NCBI RefSeq assembly: GCF_018916875.1
Contig: NZ_JAHLNO010000004.1
Span: forward strand, 186,001-250,000
Length of the DNA stretch: 64,000 bases
Direction of reading: 5' to 3'
Source: Virgibacillus proomii
Lineage (GTDB): Bacteria > Bacillota > Bacilli > Bacillales > Amphibacillaceae
The notes beneath the pieces are model-generated. The model worked only from the letters and a program-made list of their open reading frames with translations. It searched no databases and was not told the DNA's origin. A program made the position numbers and the translations under genes. The stretch's first letter is position 1. The number at the start of each line of letters is the position of its first letter. Positions 17,971 through 27,272 of the stretch are shown piece after piece.

Positions 17971-18213
17971 ATACTATAGGAAAGTATAAAATTTTAGGGT
18001 TTATCCCGCATGTAAGGTGCCGTAGGACTTCCACTATAAGATCCTGAGTTGGTACAAAAGGGTCAAAGTGGAAGAAAACGGCACCTAAATGCCCGATTCG
18101 TTCAAACTAACATTCCGTGTAAAAAGCATTCCACGGAATGAAGTTTCACTTTATAGTATAAGAAAAACTACAGCTTTCGCTAAGACTTGGCGATAAGCCA
18201 AGTTTTTCTAACA
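17970..18213 (+). repeat. Modular hairpin repeat copy with terminal inverted repeats
   Basis: The left end TATACTATAGGAAAGT and the right end ACTTTATAGTATA form inverted repeats of a roughly 190-bp core (17970-18160). Hairpin 1 pairs AGGTGCCGT and CTTCCACT with AGTGGAAG and ACGGCACCT. Hairpin 2 pairs CATTCCGTG with CACGGAATG. A terminator-like hairpin (ACTTGGC/GCCAAGT plus TTTTT) extends the similarity to about 18213. It is nearly identical to the copy at 18768. Confidence 0.85.
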
Positions 18214-18315
18214 TGAACATATCCGTTTCTACGTGGCTATTTTCTTGAAAGGCTACTTCGTCTAGCTTATGTGTTCGTGCTTCTAACAAACTTCGATCTT
18301 CCTTTCTACGGTAAA

Positions 18316-18405
18316 TCACCATCGGTTCGAATCTAAAGGAAGGTCGACTAAAGCGGGCTGATTGCTCAGGCGTCGGCATACCCCTGTTTTAGAGGCATGT
18401 TTTCT
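18316..18405. repeat. Three-way-junction repeat, copy 1
   Basis: About 90 bp. An outer stem (TAAAGGAA with a partly mismatched TTTCTTTA) encloses a long hairpin (GTCGAC with GTCGGC and an inner GCGG stem) and a second hairpin (CCCCT with GAGG). It is about 80 percent alike to the copy at 40150, with changes mostly kept as pairs or G-T wobbles. Confidence 0.65.
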
Positions 18406-18724
18406 TTATCTTATTAGAAGTCTCCGGTTTGCACATTGCTAACCGATCGCCTACGCTTTTGTTCCATATAAAAAATTTAAACGCAGAAGTAGAATTAATA
18501 TTTGAAAAATCTTTAAGTGTGTTATTTATATGTTTTATTGTCGATTAATAAAATACTTCTTTATGTTTTATATAAACAATTGACAAGCAAAGCTGAATGT
18601 TGGTAATATATACCTATACACTAAATGATTCTAAAGTACTAAAAAAGTGAATAAATATTGAGGAAGCAACGATATGCGATTGTAATTGGGCGCCTGAGAT
18701 CGCATGGAGCTAGTGGTGCAACCG

Positions 18725-18766
18725 GCCTCTACGTAAATCATTGTATTTATGTAGGGGCATTTTTTT
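18725..18766 (+). terminator. Orphan terminator hairpin
   Basis: GCCTCTACGTAAAT pairs with ATTTATGTAGGGGC and is followed by seven Ts. No gene is recognisable directly upstream, so the gene it served may be lost. A hairpin repeat starts at the end of the T run. Confidence 0.75.
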
Positions 18767-18767
18767 G

Positions 18768-19008
18768 TACTATAGGAAAGTATAAAATTTTAGGGTTTAT
18801 CCCGCATGTAAGGTGCCGTAAGATTCCCACTTCAAGAGCCTTTAGTTGATACAAAGGGTCAAAGTGGGAGAATACGGCACCTAAATGCCCGATTCGTTCA
18901 AACTAACATTCCGTGAAAAAGCATTCCGCGGAATGAAGTTTCACTTTATAGTATAAGAAAAACTACAGCTTTCGTTAAAGACTTGACGATAAGCCAAGTT
19001 TTTCTAAA
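18768..19008 (+). repeat. Modular hairpin repeat copy
   Basis: Same organisation as the copy at 17970. TACTATAGGAAAGT is the left end and CTTTATAGTATA the right end of the core (18768-18955). Hairpin 1 pairs TCCCACTT with AAGTGGGA, where the other copy has CTTCCACT with AGTGGAAG. Hairpin 2 pairs CATTCCG with CGGAATG. Confidence 0.85.
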
Positions 19009-19249
19009 AAAAACAAATCGTTTGGATCGTTTACATGGTTAGATATACATATTTATCAATTTATAGAAAACCTACATTTTTAAATAGGAGTCTAAAGCCC
19101 CTGTCGATAAATAACAATACAATGAAAACGTTATACTAACGGAGCTTCAAACGGAGAACAGGTAGAGTTAAGTTACTTATCTATTTAGTGTAGAGCTGAT
19201 AGGGAGTCTCAGAAACGGGATAAAAATTAGAAAGTGATGGGATGAATTC

Positions 19250-20773
19250 ATGAAATTAAAACAATTTATTCTTGCATTAATAACTTTCTTTTCAATTAGT
19301 ATGGCAGCTGCTTATTTTTCCATTAGTCAGGCGGAACCTAAAAAGGCTGATGGAGAATATATAGCTGGAATTTCAGTACAGGATCTTTCCAAAGAAGAGA
19401 TTCGCACTTTAATAGAGTCCGAAGTGGAACAATGGCAGCAAGATAGTGATTTTCTTATTGCTAAAAGTGAATATGAACAGTGGAAAATTCCAAAGGCTAT
19501 GTTTGATTTTTCTATTGAGGATACATTGAAAGATTTAGAAGCAGAAACGAAACGACGTTGGAGTAATTTTTTAAGAAAGCCGGATCATGTAAATATACCA
19601 CTAAATGTAAAAGTAAATTTATCAGCTGATGAAGAACTTATGTTACCGGCATATATTGATGTAAAAGCAGTTCTTAAACATGCAGAACAAGTTGCCAGTC
19701 ATCTGGGGAAAGAAAATATAGCACTGGAGTATAAACAAGATCCCAAACAAATTTTTGAAAAAGTAGCTGATATTAAATTAAATGTTACGAATCATTCAAA
19801 AACTTTCATGGAGTACGCTGCAAATAATATAAATGGAACAATTATTGAACCATATAGTCGGTTTTCCTTTATCGATATGCTTCATATGAACGATACTCTA
19901 GCTTATTCACAAACGGATATAAATCTGTTGGCATCAGCCATTTATAGCTTAGCTTTGCAGACAAACGTAAAGATTATAGAGCATCACGTAAAAAATATAA
20001 TGCCTGACTACACGGAAGCAGGGCTTGAAGCAACGGTTAATAAGAAAAATAAAAATCTTATCTTTTATAACCCAAACCAATCTGCTTATTTACTTCAAGC
20101 TGAGTTTAAAAAAAGACAATTGCATTTTACATTACATACATTTCCAAGTGATAAAAGATATGCTTATGAAATTACCAATCGAAAAGAAATAAAGCCAAAA
20201 ACAATAAAACGATATAGTCATAAATTAGCTCCGGGCAAAAAGGAAGTAATTCAAGCAGGAGTTGCAGGGGCAAGCCTAGATGTTTATCGGGTGAGTTATC
20301 AAGGAGATGCCGAATTAGATCGGGAGTTCATTCGCAGTCACTATTATCCACCAAAGCATGAGATTATTCTTTACTCTTTGCAAGAGAGGAAAAATGATGA
20401 AGATCAACAAGATAACCTAGCTAAAACAAATGAGACCACACCTGAAGATCTCGAAATCGCAAAAGATCTTAATGAAACAGCAGAACTTCCTGAATTTTCC
20501 TTGAATACAAGTGATTCTGTTAAACAAGAAGAAGAATTTGAAAAGGTAAAGAAACATTACTGTGAAGGAGAAACAGTGAAAAATAAAATGGGAGAGTTTT
20601 TAAATGAAGCGCCTGAGTTAAAACAAATGCTTTGTGAAAATGACCAGGATGATTTAATAGGATTGTTTATCGAATGGTTGAAACTAATGGAAACATTAGA
20701 TAAGCAGTTAAATGAACAGTTAATCATTAAAGAGAAAAAAACAGATAACCGAAAGATAGAGGAGCAGCAGTAA
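19250..20773 (+). CDS. VanW-like exported protein, first gene of pilus operon
   Basis: A 507-residue protein with an N-terminal signal or anchor helix (FILALITFFSISMAAAYFSI, residues 6-25). It then has a putative peptidoglycan-binding-type region and a VanW-like segment around residues 180-290, including IEPYSRFSFIDM. The C-terminal 150 residues are charged and acidic. VanW-like proteins are extracellular and of uncertain function. Its stop overlaps the pilB start, so it belongs to the pilus operon. It might help the pilus cross or anchor in the cell wall, which is inference from context. Confidence 0.7.
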   Translation: MKLKQFILALITFFSISMAAAYFSISQAEPKKADGEYIAGISVQDLSKEEIRTLIESEVEQWQQDSDFLIAKSEYEQWKIPKAMFDFSIEDTLKDLEAETKRRWSNFLRKPDHVNIPLNVKVNLSADEELMLPAYIDVKAVLKHAEQVASHLGKENIALEYKQDPKQIFEKVADIKLNVTNHSKTFMEYAANNINGTIIEPYSRFSFIDMLHMNDTLAYSQTDINLLASAIYSLALQTNVKIIEHHVKNIMPDYTEAGLEATVNKKNKNLIFYNPNQSAYLLQAEFKKRQLHFTLHTFPSDKRYAYEITNRKEIKPKTIKRYSHKLAPGKKEVIQAGVAGASLDVYRVSYQGDAELDREFIRSHYYPPKHEIILYSLQERKNDEDQQDNLAKTNETTPEDLEIAKDLNETAELPEFSLNTSDSVKQEEEFEKVKKHYCEGETVKNKMGEFLNEAPELKQMLCENDQDDLIGLFIEWLKLMETLDKQLNEQLIIKEKKTDNRKIEEQQ

Positions 20774-22428
20774 TGGCAAGAAAACGACTAGGTGATCTAT
20801 TAGTAGCATCTAACTTAATAACGGAAGATCAATTGAATACGACACTAGCCAATAAAGACAATGAAGAGAAGCTGGGGGATGCACTTTTACGCGAAGGATA
20901 CATTACAGAGCAACAATTAATTGAAGTTTTAGAATTTCAGTTAGGTATACCTCATATTAACTTGTCGCAATTCTCGATTGAGCAAGAGGCAATTCAACTT
21001 GTACCAAGAGAGTTAGCTAGACGCCATGATGTAATGCCAATACGAACAGAAGATTATAAATTGTATGTGGCTATGGCAGATCCAATGGATTATTTTGCGA
21101 TTGAAGAATTGAGAATGGCAACCGGTTATCAAATTACTCCGGCCATTGCAACGAAAGATGATATTTTCCAATCGATTACAAAGTACTATGATTTACAAGA
21201 ATCATTGGCTGATGTATTTGATGATATGGCGGAGGAAGAGCAAGTAGCCGAGACTGGAATAGCAGATCAAGATTCACCAATTGTTCGGCTTGTCAATCAG
21301 ATCATTGCCAATGGAGTCGGTCAGCGGGTTAGTGATATTCACTTTGATCCGCAAGAAACGGAGCTGAGAATTCGCTATCGAATCGATGGTGTATTACGGA
21401 CAGAGCGTTCTTTGCCAAAACATATGCAAAATGTTATCACAGCAAGAATTAAAATAATGGCAAATTTAAATATAACCGAAAAGCGTTTACCACAAGATGG
21501 AAGAATTCAAGTAAATATTGATTTTAAACCAATCGATATTCGTATTTCTACTCTGCCCTCCATGTATGGAGAAAAAATTGTTATGCGAATTTTAGATCGA
21601 AGTAATGCGTTTGATGATTTGGATAAGCTGGGTTTTAATGAAGCAAATTTACATGCATTTACGAGTATGATTGAAAAACCAAATGGAATTGTGTTAATTA
21701 CAGGTCCAACTGGTGCCGGAAAGTCCTCCACTTTATACGCAGCATTAAATCGCTTGAATAAAGAAGACGTAAATATAATCACGATCGAGGATCCGGTGGA
21801 ATACCATTTGGATGGGATAAATCAAGTTCAAGTGAAGGAGCAAATTGGCATGACATTTGCGCATGGGTTGCGGTCGATTTTACGCCAAGATCCGGATATC
21901 GTCATGGTTGGGGAAATACGTGATATAGAAACAGCACAAATTGCCATTCGGGCATCTTTAACAGGACATTTAGTGCTTAGTACGTTGCATACCAATAGTG
22001 CACCGGCAGCGTTAACACGGTTAATTGATATGGGAATAGAACCGTTTCTTATTGCGTCATCTTTAACGGGAGTGGTGGGTCAAAGACTCGTTAGAAGAGT
22101 ATGTCGTGATTGTCAAATCGAAATCGCTCCAACAGAGCGAGAACAAGCTATTTTTAAACAGCGAAATATAAAAGTTTCTAAGGTAGTCAAAGGAAAGGGA
22201 TGTGTTAGCTGTGGCATGACCGGATACCGGGGCAGGTTAGCCATTCATGAAGTACTGGTGGTAGATGAACAAATTCGTACATTAATCATGCAATCAGGAA
22301 ATGCTAATACAATTCGCGAGCATATTGAAAGTGCCGGAACAAGGTTATTAATTGATGACGGATTAATGAAGGTAGCTCAAGGATTAACGACAACAGAAGA
22401 AGTATTGCGCGTTGCAGCTATAGAATAG
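20773..22428 (+). CDS. pilB: Type IV pilus extension ATPase PilB (GspE family)
   Basis: A 551-residue cytoplasmic hexameric ATPase that powers pilin polymerisation. An N-terminal MshEN/T2SSE_N domain (about residues 10-150) is followed by the ATPase core. Walker A is GPTGAGKSST near 310, the Asp box and DPDIVMVGEIRD (Walker B) lie near 373-384, and the His box is TGHLVLSTLHTNSA. The zinc tetracysteine is CRDC near 444 with CVSC near 476. All catalytic elements are present. The ATG overlaps the stop of the VanW-like gene, and pilT follows 12 bp on. Confidence 0.94.
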   Translation: MARKRLGDLLVASNLITEDQLNTTLANKDNEEKLGDALLREGYITEQQLIEVLEFQLGIPHINLSQFSIEQEAIQLVPRELARRHDVMPIRTEDYKLYVAMADPMDYFAIEELRMATGYQITPAIATKDDIFQSITKYYDLQESLADVFDDMAEEEQVAETGIADQDSPIVRLVNQIIANGVGQRVSDIHFDPQETELRIRYRIDGVLRTERSLPKHMQNVITARIKIMANLNITEKRLPQDGRIQVNIDFKPIDIRISTLPSMYGEKIVMRILDRSNAFDDLDKLGFNEANLHAFTSMIEKPNGIVLITGPTGAGKSSTLYAALNRLNKEDVNIITIEDPVEYHLDGINQVQVKEQIGMTFAHGLRSILRQDPDIVMVGEIRDIETAQIAIRASLTGHLVLSTLHTNSAPAALTRLIDMGIEPFLIASSLTGVVGQRLVRRVCRDCQIEIAPTEREQAIFKQRNIKVSKVVKGKGCVSCGMTGYRGRLAIHEVLVVDEQIRTLIMQSGNANTIREHIESAGTRLLIDDGLMKVAQGLTTTEEVLRVAAIE

Positions 22429-22440
22429 GAGTGAATCAAA

Positions 22441-23484
22441 GTGCAATTAGATATTAATGAACTACTAAAGGCGGCAGTTAACAATTATGCTTCTGATGTA
22501 CATATTTCTGTTGGTTGTCCTCCAGTTTTTCGTATCAATGGGGTACTAACATCATTTGGTGAGAGGCGGTTAACCAATACAAATATTGTAGAAATGGCCA
22601 AGCAAATGTTATCACCTAAACAATGGGAAACATTTTTAAAGGAAGGTGAATTGGATGCTTCCTATGAAATTACGGATGTCGGAAGGTTTCGTTTAAATGT
22701 ATATTATCAAAAACAACAAGTTAGTTTTGTAGCCAGGATTATTCCGAATGACATTCCTAGTCTTGAAGAATTAAATATGCCGGCTATTTTAAAAGGATTG
22801 GCGTTAAGGCCGCATGGGCTTATTCTTGTGACCGGTCCAACTGGGTCAGGAAAGACAACAACACTCGCGGCAATGGTTGACTATATCAATCATCATAATG
22901 CAAAGCATATTGTTACATTAGAAGATCCCATTGAATATATTCATCAACACAGCCAGTCTATCATTCATCAGCGGGAAGTTGGCGTGGATACAAAAAGCTT
23001 TGCAAAGGGATTGCGGGCATCTTTACGTCAAGATCCAGATATTCTTCTAGTTGGAGAAATGCGAGATTTAGAGACGATCTCAACTGCGATTACTGCTGCA
23101 GAAACGGGACATCTCGTACTGGCAACTTTGCATACGAATAGCGCGGTCCAAACGATTAACCGAATTATTGATGTGTTTCCACCACATCAACAAGGGCAAA
23201 TTCGGGTACAACTAGCGGATGTATTAGAAGGTATTTTATCGCAACGACTATTTAAGAGTATGGATCATCGCGGAAGAATTGCGGCAACGGAAATACTTAT
23301 TAATCATCCATCAATCGCTAACTTAATTCGCAGCGACAAGGTCGAACAAATTGAAAATGTCATTCAAACGAGTCGTTGCATGGGGATGCATACGTTGCAA
23401 ATGTCAATAAACCAATTACTCCAAGCAAATAAAATTACCAATGAAGAAGCCAAGTCTTATCTGTCGCGTTCGGGGGTTATGTAA
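22441..23484 (+). CDS. pilT: Type IV pilus retraction ATPase PilT
   Basis: A 347-residue ATPase that depolymerises pili and drives twitching-type movement or DNA uptake. Walker A is GPTGSGKTTTL near residue 132, Walker B DPDILLVGEMRD follows near 200, and the His box is ETGHLVLATLHTN. Its length matches PilT rather than PilB, with no zinc tetracysteine. It starts with GTG after TAGGAGTGAATCAAA. A dedicated retraction ATPase is absent from the B. subtilis Com system, so this cluster encodes a true dynamic pilus. Confidence 0.94.
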   Translation: MQLDINELLKAAVNNYASDVHISVGCPPVFRINGVLTSFGERRLTNTNIVEMAKQMLSPKQWETFLKEGELDASYEITDVGRFRLNVYYQKQQVSFVARIIPNDIPSLEELNMPAILKGLALRPHGLILVTGPTGSGKTTTLAAMVDYINHHNAKHIVTLEDPIEYIHQHSQSIIHQREVGVDTKSFAKGLRASLRQDPDILLVGEMRDLETISTAITAAETGHLVLATLHTNSAVQTINRIIDVFPPHQQGQIRVQLADVLEGILSQRLFKSMDHRGRIAATEILINHPSIANLIRSDKVEQIENVIQTSRCMGMHTLQMSINQLLQANKITNEEAKSYLSRSGVM

Positions 23485-24698
23485 TGCCTCTATATAAATA
23501 TGTAGTACGAGCAAAAAAAGGAAAGGTAAAACGTGGAACGATCGAAAGTGTTTCTAAACATGCAGCGATAAAACAACTACAACAAAGCGGAGTTAACTTA
23601 AGAGAAATAAAAGAGACGAAAGAAACGATTTTTAATAAGAATTTATCCTTAACCATGCATTCTGTAAAAAACCGTGATTTCGTTATTTATTGCCGACAGT
23701 TTGCGACATTAATCCGTGCAGGTATTAGTATTGTTGAAGCGACAAATATTCTCGCTCAGCAAACCGATAGCAAGGCATTAAAAAAGGCATTATTGCAAGT
23801 GGAGGATGATGTGAGAGAGGGACAAGCGTATTCGACTGCAATTAAAAAACAGCCGAAAATATTTCCCGTGTTATTTGTTAACATGATTCGTGCCGGCGAA
23901 ATGATAGGAAATCTCGATGAGACCCTTGATCGCCTCGCTACATACTATGAAAAGCAATATACATTGAAACGAAAAGTGCAGTCAACGATGACGTATCCAA
24001 TTATTTTATTCGTATTAATCTTAGTTGTTGTAAGTTTTATGTTAATTTTTGTCGTTCCGAATTTTGTCACGATTTTCGATCAATTTGATGGAGAAATACC
24101 GGCAATAACTAAAATAGTGATGAAGCTGAGTGAGATCGTGAAGGAATTATGGTGGCTCGTGCTATTGATTCTAATGGTATGTATTAGTACCTTTATTGCG
24201 CTATTTAAACGGAATAAAACTTTTCATTATGGTGTGCATCTAGTTATCTTAAAGCTACCTGTTTTTGGAAAAGTATTACAAAAGTCAGCAATTGCCCGGA
24301 TGACTAGGACGCTCGCTTCGTTATTCGCAAGCTCAGTTCCCATCTTGGACGCTCTTGAAATCGTTGAAAAAGTGGTCGGAAATCCAATTATCAGGAAAGT
24401 GGTACGTGAGTCGCATGACAATTTAGAGAGGGGCAGCCCTTTGTCGGAGCCACTAGCTGATAGTTGGGTATTTCCCCCGCTTGTTTCCCAAATGGTTGCT
24501 ATTGGGGAACAAACCGGGTCACTCGATTATATGCTTATGAAAATTGCCGATTTTTATGAACAGGATGTTGATCGCACCGTCGATGCATTGAAATCACTTA
24601 TCGAGCCGGTTATGATTATTTTTCTTGCCACGATTGTCGGATTTATCGTTTTAGCTATTCTTATTCCGATGTTTACTGTTTTTACAGAAATCCAATAG
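23484..24698 (+). CDS. pilC: Type IV pilus inner-membrane platform protein PilC
   Basis: A 404-residue polytopic protein of the GspF/PilC family with two T2SSF repeats. The first, about residues 65-190, contains FCRQF-type YCRQFATLIRAGISI. The second, near 265-390, contains RMTRTLASLFASSVPILDAL. Hydrophobic helices lie near 168-192, 217-240 and 373-400. It couples the cytoplasmic ATPases to pilin assembly. Its ATG overlaps the pilT stop by one base. Confidence 0.92.
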   Translation: MPLYKYVVRAKKGKVKRGTIESVSKHAAIKQLQQSGVNLREIKETKETIFNKNLSLTMHSVKNRDFVIYCRQFATLIRAGISIVEATNILAQQTDSKALKKALLQVEDDVREGQAYSTAIKKQPKIFPVLFVNMIRAGEMIGNLDETLDRLATYYEKQYTLKRKVQSTMTYPIILFVLILVVVSFMLIFVVPNFVTIFDQFDGEIPAITKIVMKLSEIVKELWWLVLLILMVCISTFIALFKRNKTFHYGVHLVILKLPVFGKVLQKSAIARMTRTLASLFASSVPILDALEIVEKVVGNPIIRKVVRESHDNLERGSPLSEPLADSWVFPPLVSQMVAIGEQTGSLDYMLMKIADFYEQDVDRTVDALKSLIEPVMIIFLATIVGFIVLAILIPMFTVFTEIQ

Positions 24699-24929
24699 AG
24701 AGAGCAGTCTGTCCATGCGTGTAACTGGCTGATACCTCTTTTTTTATATACTCCGTAGACGGAGGATTCAACACCGACTTCCCAATCCGTTTATCTAACA
24801 ATCAATTTAGGGATGAAGGAAACTTCAGATAATTGAAGATTCATTTTAATTTTAAGGGGGTGGTAGTGAGGGCAGAGCAAGTGATGAAACACTATCATCA
24901 TATCATTCATTTTAAGGAGTGGAAACAGG
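24699..24929 (+). promoter_or_regulatory. Leader region before the major pilin gene
   Basis: This is the only sizeable gap inside the pilus operon (about 230 bp). It holds a CTCCGT/ACGGAG hairpin near 24751-24764 and a second dyad around 24820-24838 (CTTCAGATAATTGAAG). Extra promoter activity or mRNA processing for the abundant pilin is likely. No known riboswitch consensus was recognised. Confidence 0.4.
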
Positions 24930-25367
24930 ATGTTAAAAAAATGGAAACAAAAATTAAAATTGGATCAACGTGGGTTAACACTTGTGGAATTACTTGCAGT
25001 TGTCGTTATTTTAGCGATTGTTGCAGCGATTGCTTTTATTGTTATTAGTAATGTGATTGAAAACTCGAAAAAGGATAGCCATGTGGCAAATGCCCAGCAA
25101 ATTATTTCCGCTGCGAAAATGCATGAATCTACTGGCGGGAATATTGGTGAAAATGGTGTAACATTAGATGATCTAAAGAAAGAAGGTTTCATTGAAAAAG
25201 AGATTTTGGATCCATGGAATGATAAAAACACAGATTACGGAAAAGGTGTAATTGTAACAAGAAGTAGCGGTGAAAAATATTATATTAATAATTTCGACGG
25301 AAAAAACTGTAAATTAACTAATAAAAGCGAAGCGGATCTTAATGGTGGTCGCAAAGCTTGTAATTAA
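24930..25367 (+). CDS. pilA: Major type IV pilin
   Basis: A 145-residue prepilin. The class III leader ends in DQRG, and cleavage before LTLVELLAVVVILAIVAAIA exposes the methylatable N-terminus with Glu at position 5. A hydrophobic helix of about 20 residues follows. Two C-terminal Cys (GKNCKLTNK and KACN) could form the disulfide-bonded D region. AAGGAGTGGAAACAGG gives a strong ribosome site. Size, position and its own leader make it the likely major subunit. The pilA symbol is assigned by role. Confidence 0.88.
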   Translation: MLKKWKQKLKLDQRGLTLVELLAVVVILAIVAAIAFIVISNVIENSKKDSHVANAQQIISAAKMHESTGGNIGENGVTLDDLKKEGFIEKEILDPWNDKNTDYGKGVIVTRSSGEKYYINNFDGKNCKLTNKSEADLNGGRKACN

Positions 25368-25490
25368 TGATTTATAACATCGTTTTGTGAATTAATTACA
25401 CATTATTTAATAACTAAATATGTCCAAGCCCCTGATATTATAGGAGGCTGGACATATTAACACATATAGAAAGAGAAAGGTATGCGGACA

Positions 25491-26255
25491 ATGATCGAAG
25501 CTCTCCTATATATCTATCTGTTTATCGTCGGCTTAGTATTCGGTTCATTTTTCAATGTGGTTGGCATTCGCCTTGCTGCGAATCAATCGATCATCTATCC
25601 GAGATCATACTGCCCGAACTGTAAGCGCCAGCTGACTGCAATGGAACTGATACCCGTCTTATCGTTTCTTATGCAAAAAGGCCGATGCAAAGGTTGTCAA
25701 GAACCTATTTCGTTTCAATATCCACTGGTCGAGTGTATTACAGCGCTTTTATTTGTTACAGTTCCACTTGGAGTGGGATGGTCGAGTGAACTAGTCATAG
25801 CTTTCTTGCTTATTTCATTACTGATTACAGTAACGGTTGCTGATTTAGAAAACATGATAATTCCAAACAAAGTGCTGCTTTTTTTTGGCTGTCTTATGTT
25901 GGTTTTACGGCTGTTTTTGCATACTTCTCCGTGGTGGGATAGTTATCTTGGCGCTATAGTTGCTTTTTTTCTTTTGTTTCTTATCAGTTTGTTAAGTAAA
26001 GGAGCAATGGGGGGTGGAGATATCAAGCTATTCACCGTTTTAGGGATGTTTGTTGGGACAGCAGGAGTGATTTGGACACTCTTTTTAGCTTCTTTGTTTG
26101 GGCTGATTTATGGTGTGATCCAAATTGCTAGAAAAGTGAGGAGACGAAAAGAGCCTTTGCCATTTGCACCGTTTATTAGTATTGCTGCCATGATTTTTTA
26201 TTTTTTTACAGATGAGTTAAACGATTTTATTCAGCTGTTTTTGATTGCTATGTAG
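25491..26255 (+). CDS. pilD: Prepilin peptidase / N-methyltransferase PilD
   Basis: A bifunctional membrane aspartic protease of about 254 residues that cleaves prepilin leaders and methylates the new N-terminus. The N-terminal domain has the zinc-binding pairs CPNC and CKGC. The catalytic Asp residues are in TVADLENMIIPNK and GGGDIKLF. Seven to eight membrane segments are visible. An alternative ATG nine bases earlier (25482) lies too close to AGAAAGG. A second prepilin peptidase elsewhere for competence cannot be excluded. Confidence 0.92.
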   Translation: MIEALLYIYLFIVGLVFGSFFNVVGIRLAANQSIIYPRSYCPNCKRQLTAMELIPVLSFLMQKGRCKGCQEPISFQYPLVECITALLFVTVPLGVGWSSELVIAFLLISLLITVTVADLENMIIPNKVLLFFGCLMLVLRLFLHTSPWWDSYLGAIVAFFLLFLISLLSKGAMGGGDIKLFTVLGMFVGTAGVIWTLFLASLFGLIYGVIQIARKVRRRKEPLPFAPFISIAAMIFYFFTDELNDFIQLFLIAM

Positions 26256-26267
26256 GAAGGTGACCAC

Positions 26268-27272
26268 ATGTTTTTACTATCTAAGCCAAAACGTGTTGTA
26301 AATATAATGATTGATGATTACGTTATTCGAATTGCAGAAAATAAAGGGCATGATTTAACGACGATTCGTCTATTAGAAGAAAGAGAGTTACCTCGTGATT
26401 TAATTCAGCACGGGAAGATTATCGATGAACTAAGATTTTACCAGTTTATGAAGGAACTTGTCCACTACTGGAAGCTAAAACATCGAGAAGTTCGATTTTA
26501 TGTGCCGAATTCACTTGTTATTATGCGTCATGTTGATGTCCCTAGCGAATTAGAAACGGAAGCGATAAACACCTATTTTATGGAGGAGGTCGGGAAATCT
26601 ATTCACTTTCCTTTTTCACCGCCACTACTGGATGTGTTTGTCCCAAATATGAATCAAGAACAAACGGAACAAGCAACAAAGAAGGGCATCTTATTTGCTG
26701 CACCAGAAGAGGAAATTCTGAAATATGTAGGTGTGTTTGAAGATGTAGGCTGGACGCCAATTGCGTTCGAAATTCAACCGCTTGGGGTTTTTCGTTATTT
26801 TCATCATCAGTATATAGCACAGCATGAAAAAGTCTATTTATTGTTTGAATGTAATTTACTATCTACGAACATTAGTATTTTTTATCGCCATTTACCTGAG
26901 TTTATCCGTTTTCAGCAACTTAATTTGCAAAGGGCAGATTGGCAGGCTGATACTAAATATAGCAAAGATTTAAATTGGTCATTTGTACCAGAAGTAGAGA
27001 TATGGAATCAGGTTATGGGGGATGAGTTGACGGAGCTGCAGCGGATTATGGATTTTTATCGATATTCCTTGTATAAAGGCGAGAAGACAGTTGAAGCCAT
27101 TATTTTATATGGAGATATGCCTCATTTATCATCGATAGCAGAAAAAATAAAAGCATCCGTTTCCATATCTGTTACCATTTTGCGTGGGAATGTAGAAAAT
27201 GAGAATACAGCTTTTGTTCCTGTACTTGGGTTAGCGTTGAAAGGAGATACAGCTAATGCTTCCAGACATTAA
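26268..27272 (+). CDS. pilM: Pilus assembly actin-like protein PilM
   Basis: A 334-residue protein in the PilM position, between the peptidase and PilN/PilO genes. It lacks a signal peptide and has the alternating beta/alpha pattern of the ASKHA actin-like fold, starting RVVNIMIDDYVIRIAENKG and with VYLLFECNLLSTNISIF in the second half. PilM binds the cytoplasmic tail of PilN and links the ATPase to the membrane. It overlaps pilN by 17 bases, so translation is probably coupled. Confidence 0.8.
   Translation: MFLLSKPKRVVNIMIDDYVIRIAENKGHDLTTIRLLEERELPRDLIQHGKIIDELRFYQFMKELVHYWKLKHREVRFYVPNSLVIMRHVDVPSELETEAINTYFMEEVGKSIHFPFSPPLLDVFVPNMNQEQTEQATKKGILFAAPEEEILKYVGVFEDVGWTPIAFEIQPLGVFRYFHHQYIAQHEKVYLLFECNLLSTNISIFYRHLPEFIRFQQLNLQRADWQADTKYSKDLNWSFVPEVEIWNQVMGDELTELQRIMDFYRYSLYKGEKTVEAIILYGDMPHLSSIAEKIKASVSISVTILRGNVENENTAFVPVLGLALKGDTANASRH

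Noticed and set aside
18146-18379. Minus-strand 77-residue frame
   Set aside because: It runs across a hairpin repeat and the three-way-junction repeat.
24699-24929. Cyclic di-GMP riboswitch before the pilin gene
   Set aside because: The conserved aptamer sequences of the known classes were not found; only simple hairpins are visible.
24833-25048. 71-residue frame overlapping the pilin gene
   Set aside because: It is out of frame with the clear prepilin gene and ends in a Cys-rich artefact of the pilin helix codons.
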